The notes under the pieces were generated by a model, which was not told the DNA's origin, did not search any database, and saw only the letters and a program-made list of their open reading frames with translations. DNA of 64,000 bases from Apostichopus japonicus (lineage: Eukaryota > Echinodermata > Holothuroidea > Aspidochirotida > Stichopodidae), in the NCBI RefSeq assembly GCF_037975245.1, contig NC_092579.1, positions 9,605,001-9,669,000 of the forward strand. The letters are read 5' to 3'. Position 1 is the stretch's first letter, and the number at the start of each line of letters is the position of its first letter. Below are positions 24,054-38,407 of this stretch, piece after piece. A program made the translations under genes and the position numbers.

Positions 24054-26324
24054 GGATGCAAAAGAGAGTCTCGATCATCCGCTCGTACAGTGCGCCGAGC
24101 CATCGCGCCACTGTATGGACTGAGATATTAGGTGGATTAACTAATACTTACAGCTCCCCGTGTAGGCACTTGCTGTAAAAGATCGGCAAAAGACGTCATC
24201 ACCCGGGGTTCGAACCACGGATGCAAAAGAGAGTCTCGATCATCAGCTCGTACAGTGCGCCGAGCCATCGCGCCACTGTATGGACTGAGATATTAGGCGG
24301 ATTAACTAATACTTACAGCTCCCCGTGTAGGCACTTGCTGTAAAAGATCGGCAAAAGACGTCATCACCCGGGGTTCGAACCACGGATGCAAAAGAGAGTC
24401 TCGATCATCAGCTCGTACAGTGCGCCGAGCCATCGCGCCACTGTATGGACTGAGATATTAGGCGGATTAACTAATACTTACAGCTCCCCGTGTAGGCACT
24501 TGCTGTAAAAGATCGGCAAAAGACGTCATCACCCGGGGTTCGAACCACGGATGCAAAAGAGAGTCTCGATCATCAGCTCGTACAGTGCGCCGAGCCATCG
24601 CGCCACTGTATGGACTGAGATATTAGGCGGATTAACTAATACTTACAGCTCCCCGTGTAGGCACTTGCTGTAAAAGATCGGCAAAAGACGTCATCACCCG
24701 GGGTTCGAACCACGGATGCAAAAGAGAGTCTCGATCATCAGCTCGTACAGTGCGCCGAGCCATCGCGCCACTGTATGGACTGAGATATTAGGCGGATTAA
24801 CTAATACTTACAGCTCCCCGTGTAGGCACTTGCTGTAAAAGATCGGCAAAAGACGTCATCACCCGGGGTTCGAACCACGGATGCAAAAGAGAGTCTCGAT
24901 CATCCGCTCGTACAGTGCGCCGAGCCATCGCGCCACTGTATGGACTGAGATATTAGGTGGATTAACTAATACTTACAGCTCCCCGTGTAGGCACTTGCTG
25001 TAAAAGATCGGTAAAAGACGTCATCACCCGGGGTTCGAACCACGGATGCAAAAGAGAGTCTCGATCATCAGCTCGTACAGTGCGCCGAGCCATCGCGCCA
25101 CTGTATGGACTGAGATATTAGGCGGATTAACTAATACTTACAGCTCCCCGTGTAGGCACTTGCTGTAAAAGATCGGCAAAAGACGTCATCACCCGGGGTT
25201 CGAACCACGGATGCAAAAGAGAGTCTCGATCATCAGCTCGTACAGTGCGCCGAGCCATCGCGCCACTGTATGGACTGAGATCTTAGGTGGATTAACTAAT
25301 ACTTACAGCTCCCCGTGTAGGCACTCGGCAAAAGACGTCATCACCCGGGGTTCGAACCACGGATGCAAAAGAGAGTCTCGATCATCAGCTCGTACAGTGC
25401 GCCGAGCCATCGCGCCACTGTATGGACTGAGATATTAGGCGGATTAACTAATACTTACAGCTCCCCGTGTAGGCACTTGCTGTAAAAGATCGGCAAAAGA
25501 CGTCATCACCCGGGGTTCGAACCACGGATGCAAAAGAGAGTCTCGATCATCAGCTCGTACAGTGCGCCGAGCCATCGCGCCACTGTATGGACTGAGATAT
25601 TAGGCGGATTAATTAATACTTACAGCTCCCCGTGTAGGCACTTGCTGTAAAAGATCGGCAAAAGACATCATCACCCGGGGTTCGAACCACGGATGCAAAA
25701 GAGAGTCTCGATCATCAGCTCGTACAGTGCGCCGAGCCATCGCGCCACTGTATGGACTGAGATATTAGGTGGATTAACTAATACTTACAGCTCCCCGTGT
25801 AGGCATTCGGCAAAAGACGTCATCACCCGGGGTTCGAACCACGGATGCAAAAGAGAGTCTCGATCATCAGCTCGTACAGTGCGCCGAGCCATCGCACCAC
25901 TGTATGGACTGAGATAATAGGCGGATTAATTAATACTTACAGCTCCTCGTGTATGCACTTGCTGTAAAAGATCGGCAAAAGACGTCATCACCCGGGGTTC
26001 GAACCACGGAATCAAAAGAGAGTCTCGATCATCAGCTCGTACAGTGCGCCGAGCCATCGCGCCACTGTATGGACTGAGATATTAGGCGGATTAACTAATA
26101 CTTACAGCTCCCCGTGTAGGCACTTGCTGTAAAAGATCGGCAAAAGACGTCATCACCCGGGGTTCGAACCACGGATGCAAAAGAGAGTCTCGATCATCAG
26201 CTCGTACAGTGCGCCGAGCCATCGCGCCACTGTATGGACTGAGATATTAGGTGGATTAACTAATACTTACAGCTCCCCGTGTAGGCACTCGGCAAAAGAC
26301 GTCATCACCCGGGGTTCGAACCAC

Positions 26325-26490
26325 GGATGCAAAAGAGAGTCTCGATCATCAGCTCGTACAGTGCGCCGAGCCATCGCGCCACTGTATGGACTGAGATATT
26401 AGGCGGATTAACTAATACTTACAGCTCCCCGTGTAGGCACTTGCTGTAAAAGATCGGCAAAAGACGTCCATCACCCGGGGTTCGAACCAC
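26325..26490 (+). repeat. 166 bp monomer, 1 bp insertion, block copy
   Basis: It carries the same gacgtccatc insertion as 22,787-22,952, at the constant 3,538 bp block offset. Confidence 0.92.
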
Positions 26491-27467
26491 GGATGCAAAA
26501 GAGAGTCTCGATCATCAGCTCGTACAGTGCGCCGAGCCATCGCGCCACTGTATGGACTGAGATATTAGGCGGATTAATTAATACTTACAGCTCCCCGTGT
26601 AGGCACTTGCTGTAAAAGATCGGCAAAAGACGTCATCACCCGGGGTTCGAACCACGGATGCAAAAGAGAGTCTCGATCATCAGCTCGTACAGTGCGCCGA
26701 GCCATCGCGCCACTGTATGGACTGAGATATTAGGCGGATTAACTAATACTTACAGCTCCCCGTGTAGGCACTTGCTGTAAAAGATCGGCAAAAGACGTCA
26801 TCACCCGGGGTTCGAACCACGGATGCAAAAGAGAGTCTCGATCATCAGCTCGTACAGTGCGCCGAGCCATCGCGCCACTGTATGGACTGAGATATTAGGC
26901 GGATTAACTAATACTTACAGCTCCCCGTGTAGGCACTTGCTGTAAAAGATCGGCAAAAGACGTCATCACCCGGGGTTCGAACCACGGATGCAAAAGAGAG
27001 TCTCGATCATCAGCTCGTACAGTGCGCCGAGCCATCGCGCCACTGTATGGACTGAGATATTAGGCGGATTAACTAATACTTACAGCTCCCCGTGTAGGCA
27101 CTCGGCAAAAGACGTCATCACCCGGGGTTCGAACCACGGATGCAAAAGAGAGTCTCGATCATCAGCTCGTACAGTGCGCCGAGCCATCGCGCCACTGTAT
27201 GGACTGAGATATTAGGCGGATTAACTAATACTTACAGCTCCCCGTGTAGGCACTTGCTGTAAAAGATCGGCAAAAGACGTCATCACCCGGGGTTCGAACC
27301 ACGGATGCAAAAGAGAGTCTCGATCATCAGCTCGTACAGTGCGCCGAGCCATCGCGCCACTGTATGGACTGAGATATTAGGCGGATTAATTAATACTTAC
27401 AGCTCCCCGTGTAGGCACTTGCTGTAAAAGATCGGCAAAAGACGTCATCACCCGGGGTTCGAACCAC

Positions 27468-30392
27468 GGATGCAAAAGAGAGTCTCGATCATCAGCTCGT
27501 ACAGTGCGCCGAGCCATCGCGCCACTGTATGGACTGAGATATTAGGCGGATTAACTAATACTTACAGCTCCCCGTGTAGGCACTTGCTGTAAAAGATCGG
27601 CAAAAGACGTCATCACGGGGTTCGAACCACGGATGCAAAAGAGAGTCTCGATCATCAGCTCGTACAGTGCGCCGAGCCATCGCGCCACTGTATGGACTGA
27701 GATATTAGGCGGATTAACTAATACTTACAGCTCCCCGTGTAGGCACTTGCTGTAAAAGATCGGCAAAAGACGTCATCACCCGGGGTTCGAACCACGGATG
27801 CAAAAGAGAGTCTCGATCATCATCTCGTACAGTGCGCCGAGCCATCGCGCCACTGTATGGACTGAGATATTAGGCGGATTAACTAATACTTACAGCTCCC
27901 CGTGTAGGCACTCGGCAAAAGACGTCATCACCCGGGGTTCGAACCACGGATGCAAAAGAGAGTCTCGATCATCAGCTCGTACAGTGCGCCGAGCCATCGC
28001 GCCACTGTATGGGCTGAGATATTAGGCGGATTAACTAATACTTACAGCTCCCCGTGTAGGCACTTGCTGTAAAAGATCGGCAAAAGACGTCATCACCCGG
28101 GGTTCGAACCACGGATGCAAAAGAGAGTCTCGATCATCAGCTCGTACAGTGCGCCGAGCCATCGCGCCACTGTATGGACTGAGATATTAGGCGGATTAAC
28201 TAATACTTACAGCTCCCCGTGTAGGCACTTGCTGTAAAAGATCGGCAAAAGACGTCATCACCCGGGGTTCGAACCACGGATGCAAAAGAGAGTCTCGATC
28301 ATCAGCTCGTACAGTGCGCCGAGCCATCGCGCCACTGTATGGACTGAGATATTAGGCGGATTAACTAATACTTACAGCTCCCCGTGTAGGCACTTGCTGT
28401 AAAAGATCGGCAAAAGACGTCATCACCCGGGGTTCGAACCACGGATGCAAAAGAGAGTCTCGATCATCAGCTCGTACAGTGCGCCGAGCCATCGCGCCAC
28501 TGTATGGACTGAGATATTAGGCGGATTAACTAATACTTACAGCTCCCCGTGTAGGCACTTGCTGTAAAAGATCGGCAAAAGACGTCATCACCCGGGGTTC
28601 GAACCACGGATGCAAAAGAGAGTCTCGATCATCAGCTCGTACAGTGCGCCGAGCCATCGCGCCACTGTATGGACTGAGATATTAGGCGGATTAACTAATA
28701 CTTACAGCTCCCCGTGTAGGCACTTGCTGTAAAAGATCGGCAAAAGACGTCATCACCCGGGGTTCGAACCACGGATGCAAAAGAGAGTCTCGATCATCAG
28801 CTCGTACAGTGCGCCGAGCCATCGCGCCACTGTATGGACTGAGATATTAGGCGGATTAACTAATACTTACAGCTCCCCGTGTAGGCACTTGCTGTAAAAG
28901 ATCGGCAAAAGACGTCATCACCCGGGGTTCGAACCACGGATGCAAAAGAGAGTCTCGATCATCAGCTCGTACAGTGCGCCGAGCCATCGCGCCACTGTAT
29001 GGACTGAGATATTAGGCGGATTAACTAATACTTACAGCTCCCCGTGTAGGCACTCGGCAAAAGACGTCATCACCCGGGGTTCGAACCACGGATGCAAAAG
29101 AGAGTCTCGATCATCAGCTCGTACAGTGCGCCGAGCCATCGCGCCACTGTATGGGCTGAGATATTAGGCGGATTAACTAATACTTACAGCTCCCCGTGTA
29201 GGCACTTGCTGTAAAAGATCGGCAAAAGACGTCATCACCCGGGGTTCGAACCACGGATGCAAAAGAGAGTCTCGATCATCAGCTCGTACAGTGCGCCGAG
29301 CCATCGCGCCACTGTATGGACTGAGATATTAGGCGGATTAACTAATACTTACAGCTCCCCGTGTAGGCACTTGCTGTAAAAGATCGGCAAAAGACGTCAT
29401 CACGGGGTTCGAACCACGGATGCAAAAGAGAGTCTCGATCATCAGCTCGTACAGTGCGCCGAGCCATCGCGCCACTGTATGGACTGAGATATTAGGCGGA
29501 TTAACTAATACTTACAGCTCCCCGTGTAGGCACTTGCTGTAAAAGATCGGCAAAAGACGTCATCACCCGGGGTTCGAACCACGGATGCAAAAGAGAGTCT
29601 CGATCATCAGCTCGTACAGTGCGCCGAGCCATCGCGCCACTGTATGGACTGAGATATTAGGCGGATTAACTAATACTTACAGCTCCCCGTGTAGGCACTT
29701 GCTGTAAAAGATCGGCAAAAGACGTCATCACGGGGTTCGAACCACGGATGCAAAAGAGAGTCTCGATCATCAGCTCGTACAGTGCGCCGAGCCATCGCGC
29801 CACTGTATGGACTGAGATATTAGGCGGATTAACTAATACTTACAGCTCCCCGTGTAGGCACTTGCTGTAAAAGATCGGCAAAAGACGTCATCACCCGGGG
29901 TTCGAACCACGGATGCAAAAGAGAGTCTCGATCATCATCTCGTACAGTGCGCCGAGCCATCGCGCCACTGTATGGACTGAGATATTAGGCGGATTAACTA
30001 ATACTTACAGCTCCCCGTGTAGGCACTCGGCAAAAGACGTCATCACCCGGGGTTCGAACCACGGATGCAAAAGAGAGTCTCGATCATCAGCTCGTACAGT
30101 GCGCCGAGCCATCGCGCCACTGTATGGGCTGAGATATTAGGCGGATTAACTAATACTTACAGCTCCCCGTGTAGGCACTTGCTGTAAAAGATCGGCAAAA
30201 GACGTCATCACCCGGGGTTCGAACCACGGATGCAAAAGAGAGTCTCGATCATCAGCTCGTACAGTGCGCCGAGCCATCGCGCCACTGTATGGACTGAGAT
30301 ATTAGGCGGATTAACTAATACTTACAGCTCCCCGTGTAGGCACTTGCTGTAAAAGATCGGCAAAAGACGTCATCACCCGGGGTTCGAACCAC
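27468..30392 (+). repeat. Higher-order block, 2,115 bp period, with three 163 bp units
   Basis: The short unit with catcatctcg occurs at 27,796 and 29,911, followed in each case by a unit with tatgggctgag (about 28,009 and 30,124). The preceding 163 bp units (27,468-27,630 and 29,583-29,745) lack CC in the cacccgggg tract (cacgggg) and also lie 2,115 bp apart. A further 163 bp unit of the same allele at 29,255-29,417, and a short unit at 28,938 with a tatgggctgag follower, show a partial extra round of duplication inside the block (1,142 bp offset). Confidence 0.88.
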
Positions 30393-30557
30393 GGATGCAA
30401 AAGAGAGTCTCGATCATCAGCTCGTACAGTGCGCCGAGCCATCGCGCCACTGTATGGACTGAGATATTAGGCGGATTAACTAATACTTACAGCTCCCCGT
30501 GTAGGCACTTGCTGTAAAAGATCGGCAAAAGACGTCATCACCCGGGGTTCGAACCAC

Positions 30558-33500
30558 GGATGCAAAAGAGTCTCGATCATCAGCTCGTACAGTGCGCCGA
30601 GCCATCGCGCCACTGTATGGACTGAGATATTAGGCGGATTAATTAATACTTACAGCTCCCCGCGTAGGCACTTGCTGTAAAAGATCGGCAAAAGACGTCA
30701 TCACCCGGGGTTCGAACCACGGATGCAAAAGAGAGTCTCGATCATCAGCTCGTACAGTGCGCCGAGCCATCACGCCACTGTATGGACTGAGATATTAGGC
30801 GGATTAACTAATACTTACAGCTCCCCGTGTTCGCACTTGCTGTAAAAGATCGGCAAAAGACGTCATCACCCGGGGTTCGAACCACGGATGCAAAAGAGAG
30901 TCTCGATCATCAGCTCGTACAGTGCGCCGAGCCATCGCGCCACTGTATGGACTGAGATATTAGGCGGATTAACTAATACTTACAGCTCCCCGTGTAGGCA
31001 CTTGCTGTAAAAGATCGGCAAAAGACGTTATCACCCGGGGTTCGAACCACGGATGCAAAAGAGAGTCTCGATCATCAGCTCGTACAGTGCGCCGAGCCAT
31101 CGCGCCACTGTATGGACTGAGATATTAGGCGGATTAATTAATACTTACAGCTCCCCGTGTAGGCACTTGCTGTAAAAGATCGGCAAAAGACGTCATCACC
31201 CGGGGTTCGAACCACGGATGCAAAAGAGAGTCTCGATCATCAGCTCGTACAGTGCGCCGAGCCATCGCGCCACTGTATGGACTGAGATATTAGGCGGATT
31301 AACTAATACTTACAGCTCCCCGTGTAGGCACTTGCTGTAAAAGATCGGCAAAAGACGTTATCACCCGGGGTTCGAACCACGGATGCAAAAGAGAGTCTCG
31401 ATCATCAGCTCGTACAGTGCGCCGAGCCATCGCGCCACTGTATGGACTGAGATATTAGGCGGATTAATTAATACTTACAGCTCCCCGTGTAGGCACTTGC
31501 TGTAAAAGATCGGCAAAAGACGTCATCACCCGGGGTTCGAACCACGGATGCAAAAGAGAGTCTCGATCATCAGCTCGTACAGTGCGCCGAGCCATCGCGC
31601 CACTGTATGGACTGAGATATTAGGCGGATTAACTAATACTTACAGCTCCCCGTGTAGGCACTTGCTGTAAAAGATCGGCAAAAGACGTCATCACCCGGGG
31701 TTCGAACCACGGATGCAAAAGAGAGTCTCGATCATCAGCTCGTACAGTGCGCCGAGCCATCGCGCCACTGTATGGACTGGGATATTAGGCGGATTAAATA
31801 ATACTTACAGCTCCCCGTGTAGGCACTTGCTGTAAAAGATCGGCAAAAGACGTCATCACCCGGGGTTCGAACCACGGATGCAAAAGAGAGTCTCGATCAT
31901 CAGCTCGTACAGTGCGCCGAGCCATCGCGCCACTGTATGGACTGAGATATTAGGCGGATTAACTAATACTGACAGCTCCCCGTGTAGGCACTTGCTGTAA
32001 AAGATCGGCAAAAGACGTCATCACCCGGGGTTCGAACCACGGATACAAAAGAGAGTCTCGATCATCAGCTCGTACAGTGCGCCGAGCCATCGCGCCACTG
32101 TATGGACTGAGATATTAGGTGGATTAACTAATACTTACAGCTCCCCGTGTAGGCACTCGGCAAAAGACGTCATCACCCGGGGTTCGAACCACGGATGCAA
32201 AAGAGAGTCTCGATCATCAGCTCGTACAGTGCGCCGAGCCATCGCGCCACTGTATGGACTGAGATATTAGGCGGATTAACTAATACTTACAGCTCCCCGT
32301 GTAGGCACTTGCTGTAAAAGATCGGCAAAAGACGTCATCACCCGGGGTTCGAACCACGGATGCGAAAGAGAGTCTCGATCATCAGCTCGTACAGTGCGCC
32401 GAGACATCGCGCCACTGTATGGACTGAGATATTAGGCGGAATAATTAATACTTACAGTTCCCCGTGTAGGCACTTGCTGTAAAAGATCGGCAAAAGACGT
32501 CATCACCCGGGGTTCGAACCACGGATGCAAAAGAGAGTCTCGATCATCAGCTCGTACAGTGCGCCGAGCCATCGCGCCACTGTATGGACTGAGATATTAG
32601 GCGGATTAACTAATACTTACAGCTCCCCGTGTAGGCACTTGCTGTAAAAGATCGGCAAAAGACGTCATCACCCGGGGTTCGAACCACGGATGCAAAAGAG
32701 AGTCTCGATCATCAGCTCGTACAGTGCGCCGAGCCATCGCGCCACTGTATGGACTGAGATATTAGGCGGATTAATTAATACTTACAGCTCCCCGTGTAGG
32801 CACTCGGCAAAAGACGTCATCACCCGGGGTTCGAAGCACGGATGCAAAAGAGAGTCTCGATCATCAGCTCGTACAGTGCGCCGAGCCATCGCGCCACTGT
32901 ATGGGCTGAGATATTAGGCGGATTAACTAATACTTACAGCTCCCCGTGTAGGCACTTGCTGTAAAAGATCGGCAAAAGACGTCATCACCCGGGGTTCGAA
33001 CCACGGATGCAAAAGAGAGTCTCGATCATCAGCTCGTACAGTGCGCCGAGCCATCGCGCCACTGTATGGACTGAGATATTAGGCGGATTAATTAATACTT
33101 ACAGCTCCCCGTGTAGGCACTTGCTGTAAAAGATCGGCAAAAGACGTCATGACCCGGGGTTCGAACCACGGATGCAAAAGAGTCTCGATCATCAGCTCGT
33201 ACAGTGCGCCGAGCCATCGCGCCACTGTATGGACTGAGATATTAGGCGGATTAATTAATACTTACAGCTCCCCGCGTAGGCACTTGCTTTAAAAGATCGG
33301 CAAAAGACGTCATCACCCGGGGTTCGAACCACGGATGCAAAAGAGAGTCTCGATCATCAGCTCGTACAGTGCGCCGAGCCATCACGCCACTGTATGGACT
33401 GAGATATTAGGCGGATTAACTAATACTTACAGCTCCCCGTGTAGGCACTTGCTGTAAAAGATCGGCAAAAGACGTCATCACCCGGGGTTCGAACCACGGA

Positions 33501-36275
33501 TGCAAAAGAGAGTCTCGATCATCAGCTCGTACAGTGCGCCGAGCCATCGCGCCACTGTATGGACTGAGATATTAGGCGGATTAACTAATACTTACAGCTC
33601 CCCGTGTAGGCACTTGCTGTAAAAGATCGGCAAAAGACGTTATCACCCGGGGTTCGAACCACGGATGCAAAAGAGAGTCTCGATCATCAGCTCGTACAGT
33701 GCGCCGAGCCATCGCGCCACTGTATGGACTGAGATATTAGGCGGATTAATTAATACTTACAGCTCCCCGTGTAGGCACTTGCTGTAAAAGATCGGCAAAA
33801 GACGTCATTACCCGGGGTTCGAACCACGGATGCAAAAGAGAGTCTCGATCATCAGCTCGTACAGTGCGCCGAGCCATCGCGCCACTGTATGGACTGAGAT
33901 ATTAGGCGGATTAACTAATACTTACAGCTCCCCGTGTAGGCACTTGCTGTAAAAGATCGGCAAAAGACGTCATCACCCGGGGTTCGAACCACGGATGCAA
34001 AAGAGAGTCTCGATCATCAGCTCGTACAGTGCGCCGAGCCATCGCGCCACTGTATGGACTGAGATATTAGGCGGATTAATTAATACTTACAGCTCCCCGT
34101 GTAGGCACTCGGCAAAAGACGTCATCACCCGGGGTTCGAACCACGGATGCAAAAGAGAGTCTCGATCATCAGCTCGTACAGCGCGCCGAGCCATCGCGCC
34201 ACTGTATGGGCTGAGATATTAGGCGGATTAACTAATACTTACAGCTCCCCGTGTAGGCACTTGCTGTAAAAGATCGGCAAAAGACGTCATCACCCGGGGT
34301 TCGAACCACGGATGCAAAAGAGAGTCTCGATCATCAGCTCGTACAGTGCGCCGAGCCATCACGCCACTGTATGGACTGAGATATTAGGCGGATTAACTAA
34401 TACTTACAGCTCCCCGTGTAGGCACTTGCTGTAAAAGATCGGCAAAAGACGTCATCACCCGGGGTTCGAACCACGGATGCAAAAGAGAGTCTCGATCATC
34501 AGCTCGTACAGTGCGCCGAGCCATCGCGCCACTGTATGGACTGAGATATTAGGCGGATTAACTAATACTTACAGCTCCCCGTGTAGGCACTTGCTGTAAA
34601 AGATCGGCAAAAGACGTTATCACCCGGGGTTCGAACCACGGATGCAAAAGAGAGTCTCGATCATCAGCTCGTACAGTGCGCCGAGCCATCGCGCCACTGT
34701 ATGGACTGAGATATTAGGCGGATTAATTAATACTTACAGCTCCCCGTGTAGGCACTTGCTGTAAAAGATCGGCAAAAGACGTCATCACCCGGGGTTCGAA
34801 CCACGGATGCAAAAGAGAGTCTCGATCATCAGCTCGTACAGTGCGCCGAGCCATCGCGCCACTGTATGGACTGAGATATTAGGCGGATTAACTAATACTT
34901 ACAGCTCCCCGTGTAGGCACTTGCTGTAAAAGATCGGCAAAAGACGTTATCACCCGGGGTTCGAACCACGGATGCAAAAGAGAGTCTCGATCACCAGCTC
35001 GTACAGTGCGCCGAGCCATCGCGCCACTGTATGGACTGAGATATTAGGCGGATTAATTAATACTTACAGCTCCCCGTGTAGGCACTTGCTGTAAAAGATC
35101 GGCAAAAGACGTCATCACCCGGGGTTCGAACCACGGATGCAAAAGAGAGTCTCGATCATCAGCTCGTACAGTGCGCCGAGCCATCGCGCCACTGTATGGA
35201 CTGAGATATTAGGCGGATTAACTAATACTTACAGCTCCCCGTGTAGGCACTTGCTGTAAAAGATCGGCAAAAGACGTCATCACCCGGGGTTCGAACCACG
35301 GATGCAAAAGAGAGTCTCGATCATCAGCTCGTACAGTGCGCCGAGCCATCGCGCCACTGTATGGACTGGGATATTAGGCGGATTAAATAATACTTACAGC
35401 TCCCCGTGTAGGCACTTGCTGTAAAAGATCGGCAAAAGACGTCATCACCCGGGGTTCGAACCACGGATGCAAAAGAGAGTCTCGATCATCAGCTCGTACA
35501 GTGCGCCGAGCCATCGCGCCACTGTATGGACTGAGATATTAGGCGGATTAACTAATACTGACAGCTCCCCGTGTAGGCACTTGCTGTAAAAGATCGGCAA
35601 AAGACGTCATCACCCGGGGTTCGAACCACGGATACAAAAGAGAGTCTCGATCATCAGCTCGTACAGTGCGCCGAGCCATCGCGCCACTGTATGGACTGAG
35701 ATATTAGGTGGATTAACTAATACTTACAGCTCCCCGTGTAGGCACTCGGCAAAAGACGTCATCACCCGGGGTTCGAACCACGGATGCAAAAGAGAGTCTC
35801 GATCATCAGCTCGTACAGTGCGCCGAGCCATCGCGCCACTGTATGGACTGAGATATTAGGCGGATTAACTAATACTTACAGCTCCCCGTGTAGGCACTTG
35901 CTGTAAAAGATCGGCAAAAGACGTCATCACCCGGGGTTCGAACCACGGATGCGAAAGAGAGTCTCGATCATCAGCTCGTACAGTGCGCCGAGACATCGCG
36001 CCACTGTATGGACTGAGATATTAGGCGGAATAATTAATACTTACAGTTCCCCGTGTAGGCACTTGCTGTAAAAGATCGGCAAAAGACGTCATCACCCGGG
36101 GTTCGAACCACGGATGCAAAAGAGAGTCTCGATCATCAGCTCGTACAGTGCGCCGAGCCATCGCGCCACTGTATGGACTGAGATATTAGGCGGATTAACT
36201 AATACTTACAGCTCCCCGTGTAGGCACTTGCTGTAAAAGATCGGCAAAAGACGTCATCACCCGGGGTTCGAACCA
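30558..36275 (+). repeat. Overlapping higher-order blocks, 2,612 and 3,589 bp offsets
   Basis: The 163 bp unit with gcaaaagagtctcg and ccccgcgtagg occurs at 30,558 and 33,170 (offset 2,612), followed in both by gccatcacgcc and gacgttatc units. A further copy starting about 34,309 lies 3,589 bp from the first. It shares gccatcacgcc, gacgttatc twice (31,028/34,617 and 31,358/34,947), actgggatatt with gattaaataa (31,778/35,367), actgacagc (31,968/35,557), the short unit ggatacaaaag (32,041/35,630), ggatgcgaaag, gagacatcg and ggaataatta. The short unit with gggctgag follower at 32,688 recurs at 33,993. The order implies at least two successive duplications. Confidence 0.88.
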
Positions 36276-38407
36276 CGGATGCGAAAGAGAGTCTCGATCA
36301 TCAGCTCGTACAGTGCGCCGAGCCATCGCGCCACTGTATGGACTGAGATATTAGGCGGAATAATTAATACTTACAGTTCCCCGTGTAGGCACTTGCTGTA
36401 AAAGATCGGCAAAAGACGTCATCACCCGGGGTTCGAACCACGGATGCAAAAGAGAGTCTCGATCATCAGCTCGTACAGTGCGCCGAGCCATCGCGCCACT
36501 GTATGGACTGAGATATTAGGCGGATTAACTAATACTTACAGCTCCCCGTGTAGGCACTTGCTGTAAAAGATCGGCAAAAGACGTCATCACCCGGGGTTCG
36601 AACCACGGATGCAAAAGAGAGTCTCGATCATCAGCTCGTACAGTGCGCCGAGCCATCGCGCCACTGTATGGACTGAGATATTAGGCGGATTAACTAATAC
36701 TTACAGCTCCCCGTGTAGGCACTTGCTGTAAAAGATCGGCAAAAGACGTCATCACCCGGGGTTCGAACCACGGATGCAAAAGAGAGTCTCGATCATCAGC
36801 TCGTACAGTGCGCCGAGCCATCGCGCCACTGTATGGACTGAGATATTAGGCGGATTAACTAATACTTACAGCTCCCCGTGTAGGCACTTGCTGTAAAAGA
36901 TCGGCAAAAGACGTCATCACCCGGGGTTCGAACCACGGATGCAAAAGAGAGTCTCGATCATCAGCTCGTACAGTGCGCCGAGCCATCGCGCCACTGTATG
37001 GACTGAGATATTAGGCGGATTAACTAATACTTACAGCTCCCCGTGTAGGCACTTGCTGTAAAAGATCGGCAAAAGACGTCATCACCCGGGGTTAGAACCA
37101 CGGATGCAAAGAGAGTCTCGATCATCAGCTCGTACAGTGCGCCGAGCCATCGCGCCACTGTATGGACTGAGATATTAGGTGAATTAACTAATACTTACAG
37201 CTCCCCGTGTAGGCACTCGGCAAAAGACGTCATCACCCGGGGTTCGAACCACGGATGCAAAAGAGAGTCTCGATCATCAGCTCGTACAGTGCGCCGAGCC
37301 ATCGCGCCACTGTATGGACTGAGATATTAGGCGGATTAACTAATACTTACAGCTCCCCGTGTAGGCACTTGCTGTAAAAGATCGGCAAAAGACGTCATCA
37401 CCCGGGGTTCGAACCACGGATGCAAAAGAGAGTCTCGATCATCAGCTCGTACAGTGCGCCGAGCCATCGCGCCACTGTATGGACTGAGATATTAGGCGGA
37501 TTAATTAATACTTACAGCTCCCCGTGTAGGCACTTGCTGTAAAAGATCGGCAAAAGACGTCATCACCCGGGGTTCGAACCACGGATGCAAAAGAGAGTCT
37601 CGATCATCAGCTCGTACAGTGCGCCGAGCCATCGCGCCACTGTATGGACTGAGATATTAGGCGGATTAATTAATACTTACAGCTCCCCGTGTAGGCACTT
37701 GCTGTAAAAGATCGGCAAAAGACGTCATCACCCGGGGTTCGAACCACGGATGCAAAAGAGAGTCTCGATCATCAGCTCGTACAGTGCGCCGAGCCATCGC
37801 GCCACTGTATGGACTGAGATATTAGGCGGATTAACTAATACTTACAGCTCCCCGTGTAGGCACTTGCTGTAAAAGATCGGCAAAAGACGTCATCACCCGG
37901 GGTTAGAACCACGGATGCAAAAGAGAGTCTCGATCATCAGCTCGTACAGTGCGCCGAGCCATCGCGCCACTGTATGGACTGATATATTAGGCGGATTAAT
38001 TAATACTTACAGCTCCCCGTGTAGGCACTTGCTGTAAAAGATCGGCAAAAGACGTCATCACCCGGGGTTCGAACCACGGATGCAAAAGAGAGTCTCGATC
38101 ATCAGCTCGTACAGTGCGCCGAGCCATCGCGCCACTGTATGGACTGGGATATTAGGCGGATTAATTAATACTTACAGTTCCCCGTGTAGGCACTTGCTGT
38201 AAAAGATCGGCAAAAGACGTCATCACCCGGGGTTCGAACCACGGATGCAAAAGAGAGTCTCGATCATCAGCTCGTACAGTGCGCCGAGCCATCGCGCCAC
38301 TGTATGGACTGAGATATTAGGCGGATTAACTAATACTTACAGCTCCCCGTGTAGGCACTTGCTGTAAAAGATCGGCAAAAGACGTCATCACCCGGGGTTC
38401 GAACCAC
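36110..38407 (+). repeat. Long-monomer stretch with local 330 bp duplication
   Basis: The ggatgcgaaag/ggaataatta/acagttcc unit is repeated 330 bp apart (near 35,945 and 36,275), an exact two-monomer duplication; the second copy lacks the gagacatcg change. The stretch then holds ordinary long units, one 151 bp short unit (37,102) and scattered private variants (gttagaacc near 37,093 and 37,903, gatatattaggcgg near 37,981, gggatatt near 38,147). Confidence 0.75.
37102..37252 (+). repeat. 151 bp short monomer with extra single-base loss
   Basis: This is a short-form unit that additionally lacks one A (gcaaagagag) and carries ggtgaatt. The preceding unit ends gttagaacc, so its junction palindrome and B-box match are broken. 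It is the most decayed short unit seen. Confidence 0.9.

Larger units (their letters stand above)
21341..26985 (+). repeat. Higher-order block, 3,538 bp period, two copies separated by a rearranged stretch
   Basis: Copy 1 is about 21,341-23,447 and copy 2 about 24,879-26,985. Shared rare variants include catccgctcg (21,366 and 24,904), gatcttagg (21,742 and 25,280), gacatcatc (22,126 and 25,664), ggcattcggc (22,263 and 25,801), gcaccactg (22,357 and 25,895), gctcctcgtgtatgc (22,402 and 25,940), ggaatcaaaag (22,471 and 26,009) and the 1 bp insertion gacgtccatc. Short-unit spacing (482, 482 bp) is identical. The intervening 23,448-24,878 contains the 276 bp composite unit, absent from copy 2, and a third catccgctcg unit at 24,054 exactly 825 bp (five monomers) before the one at 24,879. 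Confidence 0.92.
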